Below are positions 54,951-63,117 of a DNA stretch of 64,000 nt, in pieces. A model generated the notes under the pieces. That model was given only the letters and a program-made list of their open reading frames with translations. It searched no databases and was not told the DNA's origin. Source of the DNA: Streptomyces sp. A012304. GTDB lineage: Bacteria; Actinomycetota; Actinomycetes; Streptomycetales; Streptomycetaceae. Both the position numbers and the translations under genes were made by a program. The stretch lies in NCBI RefSeq assembly GCF_026008495.1, contig NZ_BQUN01000013.1:33521-97520 (forward strand), read 5' to 3'. Positions within the stretch are counted from its first letter, which is position 1. Every line of letters begins with the position of its first letter.

Positions 54951-57407
54951 GTGGACGACTATGCGGGACGGGTACTCGCCGACCGCTACCGCTTGCCGCT
55001 GCCGCCCTCCGACGAGTACGAACTCACCGAGACCCGGGCCTTCGACACCTACAGCGGGCAGGAAGTCCTGGTCCGGCAGGTGCCGTTGCCGGAGGTCGTC
55101 GAAGCCGAGGTGCTCGACGCGGAGGGGCTGCCCGACGGGTTCACCGCGCGCGAGCGCACCGCACGGGGACCCGTGGGACACGCCGGCGCGAGCACCCGGC
55201 GGCCCAGCGATCCGTTCGTCCGGCGGGCGGTGGAAGCGGCGCAGGCCACGGCGGGCATTCCCGATCATCCACGGCTCGACCAGGTCTTCGACGTGTTCGC
55301 CGAGGGCGGCTCCCTGTGGATAGTGAGCGAGTGGGTGGCCGCACGGCCACTGGCGGCGCTGCTCGCCGAGAAGCCGCTGACGCCGTACCGGGCTGCGGAG
55401 GTCGCCTCCGACGTGCTCATGGCGCTCCGGGTGCTGCACGCGCACGGCTGGGTGCACCGGAACATCACCGCGCGCACGGTCCTGGTCTGCGACGACGGCC
55501 GGGTCATGCTGACCGGCCTCGCGGTCGGGGCGGCGGAGGAGGCGCTGTGCGGGTACGACCCGGTGCCCGTGGAGGAAGGCGAGGACCGCGGCGGCGGGCC
55601 CGCCCTGTCCACGGGACCCGGCACCGGGGCGACGGCAGTGACCGGCGGGGTGGATCCCGAGGCCGCGCGGCGGGCGGCGATCGAGGCGCGCGCCGCCGGA
55701 GGGCTGCCCGCGCCGGGCACCGAGCCGGCGCCCACCGGCGGCACGCCTTCGGGCGGCACGCCTTCGGGCGGCACGCCGTCGAACGCGGTGGCGCGCAGGA
55801 CCGTGGAGACCGGCGGGGACATCCGCGCCGCCCGGGCCGGGGCGATCGCCGCATACCGGGCGGGAGCGCGGGCGGCGGCCCGGATCCAGGAGACGCAGCA
55901 GAACGGGCGGGCGGCACTGCCGGGGGCCCGTCCCCCGGCCGAGGACGACACGGGCACGAGCGGCGCGCCGCTGTCGCCGTACGCGCTCGGGAGCGGGACC
56001 TCGGCGGGGCGGATCGCCGACCCCTACGGCGTGCGGCCCGTGGAGCAGGTGCCGGTGCCGATGCCCGCGCAGGGCGGCGCGGCGGCCGGCGGCTGGGACG
56101 AGCCGGCGGCCGGGGCCGGGGCGCGGCGCGGGCCGGCGACCGCGCTGGCCGCCGAGCGGGCGCGGCAGGCGCGCATGGCCGTCGTCGGGCCGGTCACCGA
56201 GCGGTGGGCGCCGGAGCAGGCCGGACCCGTGCACGAGAACTGGCGGCTCGCCCCGCCCATCGGGCCCGCGACCGACCTGTGGGCGCTGGGCGCGCTGCTC
56301 TTCCGCGCCGTCCAGGGGCACGCGCCGTACCCGGAGGAGTCGACGGCGGAACTGGTGCAGATGGTGTGCGCCGAACCGCCGGCCTTCGCCGAGGAGTGCG
56401 GACCGCTGCGGCCGGTCGTGGAGTCGCTGCTGCGCCAGGACCCCACCGAGCGTCTCGACTTCGAGGAACTGCGCGGCTGGCTGCGCTCCCTGGTGCGCTC
56501 GGCTCCCGAACCGGAGGCGGGCACATACGTCGTCGCCGCGCCGCCCGTCGACCCGCGCCGGCTGCCCATCGTGCGCCGCAAGGGCGAGTTGGTGCGCAGA
56601 CGGCGCGCCGGGCTGCCGGCGACCAGCGGGCGGCACAAGCGGGCCCGGCAGGAACCCACCCGTTCGCCGCGCAGCCTGGGCCGCACCCTGCTCGTGCTCG
56701 TCCTGCTGGCGATGGCCGCGGCGATCGCCTACGCCGTGCTGTTCATGCCCAAGGCGGAGGAGGAGGGCGCGGGCGGCGCGAGCGGCACCGAGCGGACCGG
56801 GGCCGCCGGCCAGGTCGAGCAGACGCCGCAGGCGAGCAGCGAGCCCCGGCCCGACGACCAGGGCACGCCGGTCCCGGACGGCACCGGCAACAGCGCTTCC
56901 ACCTCGGCCGGGTCCGGGGCGACACAGCCGCAGTCCGGCTCCGGGGGCGACGTCGCCGACGGCTTCACCGTGCGCGAGGACGCGGAGGGCTTCCGGGTCG
57001 CCGTCGCCAACGGCTGGGACCGCACCCCGAAGAACGGGCGCGGCCAGGTCGTCTACGCGCACGGCGGCTTCGAGCTGATCATCGTGCCCGGCCGCGACAC
57101 CGCGGCCCGCGACGGCAGCGACCCGATGGTCTACCAGCGGGAGAAGGAGAGCGAACTCCAGCCCTACCGCGACTCCAGCTGGGCCACCGCCTCCGGGCTG
57201 CGGACCATCCAGGTGGGCGGGCGGACCATGGCCGAGGGCCAGTTCACCTGGACGACGGACGACGGCCGCGAGCTGTTCGTCCGCAACCTCGCGCTCCTCC
57301 TCGACGGGCGCTACCACGTCGTCCAGGTACGCGGGCCGGAGGCCGAGCGGGACGAGGTGACACGGCTGTTCGAGCAGGCCTCGTCCAGTTACACGTACAC
57401 CGGCTGA
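54951..57407 (+). CDS. Membrane Ser/Thr pseudokinase
   Basis: The 818-residue protein starts at a GTG after GGGGAGG. It keeps the kinase-fold outline (ADRYRLPLPPSDEYELTETRAF, LDQVFDVFAEGGSLWIVSEWV, VLMALRVLHAHGWVHRNITARTVLV, ATDLWALGALLFRAVQGHAPYP). However, the glycine loop is absent, the ATP lysine position reads VLVRQV, the HRD aspartate is N171 and DFG is TGL (188-190). Catalysis is therefore not expected. It has a membrane helix near 585-605 and the same outer domain (GFRVAVANGW, GQFTWTTDDG). It may act as scaffold or regulator of its neighbours. Confidence 0.88.
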   Translation: MDDYAGRVLADRYRLPLPPSDEYELTETRAFDTYSGQEVLVRQVPLPEVVEAEVLDAEGLPDGFTARERTARGPVGHAGASTRRPSDPFVRRAVEAAQATAGIPDHPRLDQVFDVFAEGGSLWIVSEWVAARPLAALLAEKPLTPYRAAEVASDVLMALRVLHAHGWVHRNITARTVLVCDDGRVMLTGLAVGAAEEALCGYDPVPVEEGEDRGGGPALSTGPGTGATAVTGGVDPEAARRAAIEARAAGGLPAPGTEPAPTGGTPSGGTPSGGTPSNAVARRTVETGGDIRAARAGAIAAYRAGARAAARIQETQQNGRAALPGARPPAEDDTGTSGAPLSPYALGSGTSAGRIADPYGVRPVEQVPVPMPAQGGAAAGGWDEPAAGAGARRGPATALAAERARQARMAVVGPVTERWAPEQAGPVHENWRLAPPIGPATDLWALGALLFRAVQGHAPYPEESTAELVQMVCAEPPAFAEECGPLRPVVESLLRQDPTERLDFEELRGWLRSLVRSAPEPEAGTYVVAAPPVDPRRLPIVRRKGELVRRRRAGLPATSGRHKRARQEPTRSPRSLGRTLLVLVLLAMAAAIAYAVLFMPKAEEEGAGGASGTERTGAAGQVEQTPQASSEPRPDDQGTPVPDGTGNSASTSAGSGATQPQSGSGGDVADGFTVREDAEGFRVAVANGWDRTPKNGRGQVVYAHGGFELIIVPGRDTAARDGSDPMVYQREKESELQPYRDSSWATASGLRTIQVGGRTMAEGQFTWTTDDGRELFVRNLALLLDGRYHVVQVRGPEAERDEVTRLFEQASSSYTYTG
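55736..55785. repeat. Three 15-bp repeats encoding Gly-Gly-Thr-Pro-Ser
   Basis: GGCGGCACGCCTTCG and close copies occur three times in the linker of the pseudokinase, giving GGTPSGGTPSGGTPS. Confidence 0.75.
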
Positions 57408-57438
57408 CGGCGGCTGCGCGTACACCGGCTGACGGCGG
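57396..57438. repeat. 25-bp-spaced direct repeat over a stop codon
   Basis: TACACCGGCTGACGGCGG occurs at 57396-57413 and 57421-57438, duplicating the last codons and stop of the pseudokinase gene. The rest of the 204-bp spacer before the next kinase has nothing obvious. Confidence 0.8.
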
Positions 57439-57611
57439 CGCAGCCGGGCGCTCGGGGCGGGGCGGGCCTCGCAGAGGGCCCCCCGGCCGTTCGGTTCCCC
57501 AACCGCCCCAGAAGCGACAACCGTCACAGTGCGGTTTCCTTGCCACCCCGCTGGTTCCCCGGACGCGGACCGGTCCTTACTCTGACCCTGTCAAGACCAT
57601 TGCGGGGCAAC

Positions 57612-59321
57612 GTGAATCAGATGCAGGGCCAGCTCATATCGGGCCGCTACCGGCTCGCCGACGCCATCGGCAGCGGCGGCATGGGCCGGGTGTGGCGCGC
57701 GCACGACGAGCTGCTGCACCGGGCCGTCGCCATCAAGGAGCTGACGGCCGCGCTCTACGTCTCCGAGAGCGACCAGGCCATCCTGCTGGCGCGCACCCGG
57801 GCGGAGGCCCGCGCCGCCGCGCGGATCAACCACTCCGCCGTGGTCACCGTGCACGACGTGTTCGAACACGACGGGCGCCCCTGGATCGTCATGGAGCTCG
57901 TCGAGGGCCGTTCACTGGCCGACGCGGTCAAGGAGGAGGGCCGCGTCGAGCCCACCGAGGCCGCCCGGATCGGCCTGTGGGTGCTGCGCGCCCTGCGCGC
58001 CGCGCACTCCGCGGGCGTCCTGCACCGCGACGTCAAACCCGGCAACGTCCTGCTCGGCCATGACGGCCGGGTCCTGCTCACCGACTTCGGCATCGCCCAG
58101 ATCGAGGGCGACACCACCATCACCCGCACCGGAGAGGTCGTCGGCTCGGTCGACTACCTCGCCCCCGAACGGGTCCGGGGCCAGGACCCGGGCCCCTCCT
58201 GCGACCTGTGGGCGCTCGGCGCGACGCTGTACACGGCCGTGGAGGGCCGCTCGCCGTTCCGCCGCACCTCGCCGCTGTCCACGATGCAGGCGGTCGTCGA
58301 GGAGGAGGCCGCCCCACCGCGGTTCGCCGGCCCGCTCGAACCCGTCATCACCGCGCTGCTGCGCAAGGACCCGGCCGCCCGGCCCGCCACCGCGGAGGTC
58401 GAGCACATGCTCGCCGAGGCGGCGGAGGGCCGTAGACCGGACGCGGCGCAGGCGTACGTGCCGACGCGGTACGGAGGCTCCGGCCGGAGCGTCCCGCACG
58501 GCGCGACCGGCACGGACACCATGAGCGGCACGCGCGGCAGCGGAACCCACGTCGTGTCCCCGACACGACACGTCGCCGACCCCGACACGGACGTCACGAC
58601 ACCCGTGCCCGGGTCCGTGGCCGCCGAGACCTCCGCCGGCCGGTCCCGGCCCGGCACGCCCGCCGCCACCGGCCCGGCCCGGTTCCGCCCCCGTCGGCTG
58701 CGCACTCTCGCCCTCGCGCTCGCCGTCGCCGCGCTGATCGGCGGCGGTACGGCGGTGGTGTTGCAGGAGTGGGACCAGGGCACCTCCGCCACACCGAGCC
58801 CCGAGCCCACCCCCACCGTCCAGCAGACCGAGGGGGGCGTCGTCCCCGAGTCCTGGTCCCCGGTCACCGACCCGCTGGGCTTCACGCTCTCCCTGCCCGA
58901 GGGCTGGACGCGGCAGGTGTACCAGGACGACGGCGACCTCAAGCAGATCGACTACACCCCCGACGGCGGCGAGCACTTCGTGCGCATCGCCGTCGACGTC
59001 TCCCCGGACTTCGACGATCCCTACGAACACCAGCGCGACCTGGAAAAGGAGCTCAAGCGACTGGTCGACTACGAGCGGGTCACCCTGGAGCGGAACATCT
59101 ACCGGGACCGGGCCGGCGCCGAGTGGGAGTACACCTGGACCGCGCTCGCCAAGGACACGAAGTTCCCCGGTCCGCGCCGCGCGATCGAGGAGACGTACAT
59201 CGCCCGGGACGGCACCGAGTACGCGATCTACATGTCCTCGCCCGTCGAGGACTGGGAGACGACCGCCCGGCAGTTCAAGGCCGTACTGCAGAGCTGGCGG
59301 GAACCGGGGAGCGGCTCCTGA
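57612..59321 (+). CDS. Membrane Ser/Thr protein kinase 3
   Basis: This 569-residue kinase starts at GTG (MNQMQGQLISGRYRL). It has K42 in VAIKEL, HRDVKPGNV with D140 and DFGIAQIEGDTTITRTGEVVGSVDYLAPER as activation segment. A membrane helix (about 361-383, TLALALAVAALIGGGTAVVL) and the outer domain (PLGFTLSLPEGWTRQ, GAEWEYTWTAL) follow. All catalytic residues are present. It lies directly downstream of the pseudokinase in the same direction. Confidence 0.92.
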   Translation: MNQMQGQLISGRYRLADAIGSGGMGRVWRAHDELLHRAVAIKELTAALYVSESDQAILLARTRAEARAAARINHSAVVTVHDVFEHDGRPWIVMELVEGRSLADAVKEEGRVEPTEAARIGLWVLRALRAAHSAGVLHRDVKPGNVLLGHDGRVLLTDFGIAQIEGDTTITRTGEVVGSVDYLAPERVRGQDPGPSCDLWALGATLYTAVEGRSPFRRTSPLSTMQAVVEEEAAPPRFAGPLEPVITALLRKDPAARPATAEVEHMLAEAAEGRRPDAAQAYVPTRYGGSGRSVPHGATGTDTMSGTRGSGTHVVSPTRHVADPDTDVTTPVPGSVAAETSAGRSRPGTPAATGPARFRPRRLRTLALALAVAALIGGGTAVVLQEWDQGTSATPSPEPTPTVQQTEGGVVPESWSPVTDPLGFTLSLPEGWTRQVYQDDGDLKQIDYTPDGGEHFVRIAVDVSPDFDDPYEHQRDLEKELKRLVDYERVTLERNIYRDRAGAEWEYTWTALAKDTKFPGPRRAIEETYIARDGTEYAIYMSSPVEDWETTARQFKAVLQSWREPGSGS

Positions 59322-59397
59322 ACCGTTGCCGCGCCGCCGGGTGACTTGGCCGGACGCCGCCCCGGAGGCGACGGGTCCGGTGGGGCATCATGGGCCC

Positions 59398-61047
59398 ATG
59401 GGGACCGAGGGGGACGACGTCCGGGTCATCGCGGGCCGCTACCGGCTGGAGGCCAGGCTCGGGCGTGGCGGCATGGGCGTCGTGTGGCGGGCCACCGACC
59501 AGCTGCTCGCACGGCGTGTCGCCGTGAAGGAGCTGGCCCACGACGGCTCGCTCTCCGCCGAGGAGGCCCGCGGCCGCCGTGACCGGACCCTGCGCGAGGC
59601 CCGCGCGGTCGCCCAGCTCAGCCATCCGCACATCATCGTCGTGCACGACGTCGTCGAGGACGGCGAACGGCCCTGCATCGTCATGGAGCTGATCGACGGC
59701 GGCTCGCTCGCCGACCGGATCGCCGAGCACGGCCCGCTCGACGCGCGGGAGGCGGCCCGGATCGGCGCCGACCTGCTCAGCGCGCTGCGCGCCGCGCACA
59801 CCGCCGGTGTCCTGCACCGGGACATCAAGCCCGCGAACGTCCTCATCGAGTCCGCCACCGGCCGGGTCGTCCTCACCGACTTCGGCATCGCGCAGGTCGC
59901 GGGCGCCACCACGCTCACCGAGACCGGCTCGTTCGTCGGCTCGCCCGAGTACACCGCGCCGGAGCGGATGTCGGGGGAGCGGACCGGGCCCGCCTCCGAC
60001 CTGTGGTCGCTGGGCGCGCTGCTGTGCACCGCGCTGAGCGGCGAATCGCCGTTCCGGCGGGACTCGCTGGGCGGCATCCTGCACGCCGTCGTCTTCGCCG
60101 AGATCCGTATGCCCGCGCAGGCCGCGCCGCTCCTGCCCGTCGTACGGGGGCTGTTGGAGCGCGATCCGGACCGGCGGCTGGACGCGGCGGAGGCGGAGCG
60201 GATGCTGCGGGCCTTCCTGGACACCGGGCGAACGCCGGCCGCGGCGTCCGCGGAGGCGGGGACGGCGGGCACACGGCACAGATGGCCGGGCCGGAGCGGG
60301 TACACACCGACGCACGCGGACCTGCCCCGTCAGCTCCTGGCGTCAGCGCCGTCGTCGTCGCCGGCGTCGGACCAGCCGGGCCGGGAGCGTTCCGCGCGCG
60401 GTGTGCTGGTGGCGGCGGTGCTGGTCGCCGCGATGGCGGGCGCGGGGGTGTCGGCGGCGGCGCTGCTGGCGGACCGGGGCGGCGACGGGGGCGGCACGCC
60501 GTCGAGTTCGGCCCCGGGAGGGACCCGACCCGCCGCCCCGACCACGGCACCTTCTTCGCCCGCCGCGACCGCCACCTCCCAGGAGCGCCCCACCGCTCCC
60601 TCCGGATACCGGGTCGTCGACGACCCCGCCGGATTCTCGCTCGCCGTGCCGGCCGGGTTCACCCGAGCCTCGCAGGGCGACCGCGTCTTCTACCTGTCCC
60701 CGGGGGAGACCTACCGGCTCGGCATCAAGATCTCGGCGCCGCGGCCGGGTGGGCCGCTCGCCGTGATGTTGCGCGCGGCCGCCGCCGGGCCCGGCACCAA
60801 TCCCGGTTACCGCGACGGCCGCGTCACCGAGACCACCCGCGACGGACGCCCCGCCGCCCTCTGGGAGTTCACCTGGAACGGCTTCAGCGCGGCGGAGGGC
60901 CCGCGCCACACCTACGACCTGTGCTGGGAGGAGGACGGCCGGATGTACGACGTGTGGGTGTCGGCGCCGGTCGGGAAGGCGCGGACGGCACGGGAGTACT
61001 TCGACATCGCGGTCGACACGCTCGTACCGCACCCACGCACCAGGTAG
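59398..61047 (+). CDS. Membrane Ser/Thr protein kinase 4
   Basis: This 549-residue kinase starts MGTEGDDVRV. It has GRGGMG, K44 in VAVKEL, HRDIKPANV with D142, and DFGIAQVAGATTLTETGSFVGSPEYTAPER as activation segment. A membrane helix (about 335-357) and the shared outer domain (PAGFSLAVPAGFTRAS, ALWEFTWNGF) follow. The catalytic residues are intact. A ribosome site is not clear, so the start may be adjusted. The 76-bp gap to kinase 3 suggests one operon. Confidence 0.9.
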   Translation: MGTEGDDVRVIAGRYRLEARLGRGGMGVVWRATDQLLARRVAVKELAHDGSLSAEEARGRRDRTLREARAVAQLSHPHIIVVHDVVEDGERPCIVMELIDGGSLADRIAEHGPLDAREAARIGADLLSALRAAHTAGVLHRDIKPANVLIESATGRVVLTDFGIAQVAGATTLTETGSFVGSPEYTAPERMSGERTGPASDLWSLGALLCTALSGESPFRRDSLGGILHAVVFAEIRMPAQAAPLLPVVRGLLERDPDRRLDAAEAERMLRAFLDTGRTPAAASAEAGTAGTRHRWPGRSGYTPTHADLPRQLLASAPSSSPASDQPGRERSARGVLVAAVLVAAMAGAGVSAAALLADRGGDGGGTPSSSAPGGTRPAAPTTAPSSPAATATSQERPTAPSGYRVVDDPAGFSLAVPAGFTRASQGDRVFYLSPGETYRLGIKISAPRPGGPLAVMLRAAAAGPGTNPGYRDGRVTETTRDGRPAALWEFTWNGFSAAEGPRHTYDLCWEEDGRMYDVWVSAPVGKARTAREYFDIAVDTLVPHPRTR

Positions 61048-61148
61048 CTCGCATAAAAGGTAAATAAGGAGCGGGTCGCGTCACGGGTCTGTGACCGGTA
61101 TGCCCGGCCGGTGGATGTCGGCCCGCGTGGCGCGATATGGATGGATGC

Positions 61149-63059
61149 ATGAGCAACAACGGGGGAGCCCCGCATGAGGCGGACGAGACGACGAGTTTCG
61201 TCCTGAGACCGCCGAACGAGGCCGCGGCCGCACCGCAGCACGCCGCGGCGCCGCCGCACCACGCGTCGGCCGCACAGCAGTTCGCGTCGGCCGCGCCGCA
61301 GTCCGTGGCGGACACACAGCAGTCCCTGGCCGCCGCGCCGCAGTCCGTGGCGGACGCGCAACAGCCCATGGCGGACGCGCAACAGCCCATGGCGGCCGTA
61401 CCGCACCCCCACAACCCGTACGTGACGCCCGCCCAGGCCGCCTCCCCTCAGCGGTTCGCCGCGCCGCAGGCATCCGCCCCGGTGTCCGCTCCCATGCAGG
61501 CCGATCCCGGTGCCGGGCGGCTCATCGCCGGCCGCTACCGGCTGCTCGCCAAGCTCGGGCACGGCGGCATGGGCACGGTGTGGCGCGCCAAGGACGAGAC
61601 GGTCGACCGCGAGGTCGCCGTCAAGGAACCCCGTGTGCCCGACCACCTCCCCGACCGCGAACGGGCCAACGCCTTCGAGCGCATGCGGCGCGAGGCGCGG
61701 GCGGCGGCCCGGCTGGACCACCCGGCCGTGGTGAACGTCCATGACGTCGCGGTCGTCGACGACCGGCCGTGGATCGTGATGGAGCTGGTCCACGGACGTT
61801 CGCTCGGCAGCGCCCTCGAGGAGGGCACGCTGAGCGCGCGCGAGGCCGCCCGGATCGGCCTGGAGGTGCTCGGCGCGCTGGAGGCCGCGCACGCGGCGGG
61901 CATCCTGCACCGCGACGTGAAGCCCGACAACGTGCTGCTCGGCCGGCACGACCGGGTCGTCCTCACCGACTTCGGCATCGCCCAGATCGAGGGCGAGACC
62001 AACCTCACCGACACCGGCGGCTTCGTCGGCTCGCCCGAGTACATCGCGCCCGAGCGGGTGCTGGGGCAGCGGCCGGGACCGGCGTCCGACCTGTGGTCGC
62101 TGGGCGTCGTGCTGTACGCGGCGACGGAGGGTGTGTCGCCGTTCCGCCGCAGCAACACGCCGGCCACCCTCCAGTCCGTCCTCAACGCCGTGCCCGCCCC
62201 GCCGGCCGCCGCGCGCGGGCCGCTCGCCGAGGCCATCAACGGACTGCTGGAGAAGGACCCGGCGCGCCGGCCGCCGGCCGCCCGGGTCCGCGCGCTGCTG
62301 GAGCAGGCCGCGAACCCGCCGGAGCCGCAGCCCACCCAGCTGGTCACGGCACCCGCGCCCGGCCCGGTGCCCGCCGCGGACACCGCGGTCGGCGGCTGGG
62401 GCGTCAAGGTCATGGCGGGACGCGGCGGCTGGGGCGTCAAAGTCGGCGGCAAGGCGTTCTGGACCGGGCTCGGCGCGGCGGTCGTCGCCGCCGCGGTGGC
62501 GTCCTGGCTGGTGGTCACCGACCCGTTCGCCGGCGCGCTGCCCGGCGGCTGGGCGACCCACCACGTGAAGGACCTCACGGCGACGCTGGCGGTGCCCCAG
62601 GGCTACCGGCCCGGCGGACCCGACCGGAAGTCGGACGACGGCCACTGGGTCAGCTACACCGACCCGAGCGGCGCCGTCTCCGTCGTGCTGAAGGTGGACC
62701 GCAAGGCCGAGGACACCGGCAACGAGATCAAGGGCTCGGCGGCCGCCGAGATGTACGCCGACAACGACGAGTTCAAGGAGCGCGGCAGCTACGGCCTCGA
62801 CATGCCGGAGGGGCCGAGGACCGCACCCGACGACAACGTGACCTTCCAGGGCCGCAAGGCCGCCGAGAACACCGTCACGTACACCACGGACGACACCCAG
62901 GACCCCCGTCCCCGCGAGCTGAAGATCTTCTACTACAAGTCCACCACCGGTGACATGTACAAGCTCACCATCGGGTATCCGGGCAAGGGCGACTTCACCG
63001 AACGCGGCCGCGAGGTGGCGCGCACGGCGATCGCCCATCTGGAACTCGACAAGGTGTAG
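61149..63059 (+). CDS. Membrane Ser/Thr protein kinase 5 with long Q/A-rich N-terminus
   Basis: This 636-residue kinase has about 120 residues of low-complexity Ala/Gln/Pro sequence before its kinase domain, including repeats of ADAQQPMADAQQPM. The kinase begins AGRYRLLAKLGHGGMG near residue 125. It has VAVKEP, HRDVKPDNV with D256, and DFGIAQIEGETNLTDTGGFVGSPEYIAPER. A membrane helix is at about 436-458, then a related outer domain (TATLAVPQGYRPGG, GHWVSYTDPSG). Several ATG codons lie near the start; 61149 (MSNNGGAPHE) is chosen. Confidence 0.9.
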   Translation: MSNNGGAPHEADETTSFVLRPPNEAAAAPQHAAAPPHHASAAQQFASAAPQSVADTQQSLAAAPQSVADAQQPMADAQQPMAAVPHPHNPYVTPAQAASPQRFAAPQASAPVSAPMQADPGAGRLIAGRYRLLAKLGHGGMGTVWRAKDETVDREVAVKEPRVPDHLPDRERANAFERMRREARAAARLDHPAVVNVHDVAVVDDRPWIVMELVHGRSLGSALEEGTLSAREAARIGLEVLGALEAAHAAGILHRDVKPDNVLLGRHDRVVLTDFGIAQIEGETNLTDTGGFVGSPEYIAPERVLGQRPGPASDLWSLGVVLYAATEGVSPFRRSNTPATLQSVLNAVPAPPAAARGPLAEAINGLLEKDPARRPPAARVRALLEQAANPPEPQPTQLVTAPAPGPVPAADTAVGGWGVKVMAGRGGWGVKVGGKAFWTGLGAAVVAAAVASWLVVTDPFAGALPGGWATHHVKDLTATLAVPQGYRPGGPDRKSDDGHWVSYTDPSGAVSVVLKVDRKAEDTGNEIKGSAAAEMYADNDEFKERGSYGLDMPEGPRTAPDDNVTFQGRKAAENTVTYTTDDTQDPRPRELKIFYYKSTTGDMYKLTIGYPGKGDFTERGREVARTAIAHLELDKV

Positions 63060-63081
63060 GGGGCGCGGGCGTCCGGCCGCG

Positions 63082-63111
63082 TCGACAAGCGGACGTTGCG
63101 CAGGGTAGTGA
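63082..63111 (+). promoter_or_regulatory. Possible promoter of kinase 6 (leaderless)
   Basis: TCGACA (63082-63087) and TAGTGA (63106-63111) are 18 bp apart. The -10 ends 6 bp before the ATG at 63118, so the mRNA would have little or no leader. A pattern match only. Confidence 0.35.
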
Positions 63112-63117
63112 TGGGGC

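Noticed and set aside
54747..57527. Very long reverse-strand frame (926 codons) opposite the pseudokinase
   Set aside because: It is low-complexity Arg/Gly/Pro/Ala-rich sequence without domains, typical of antisense frames in high-GC DNA, and the forward strand has clear kinase features.
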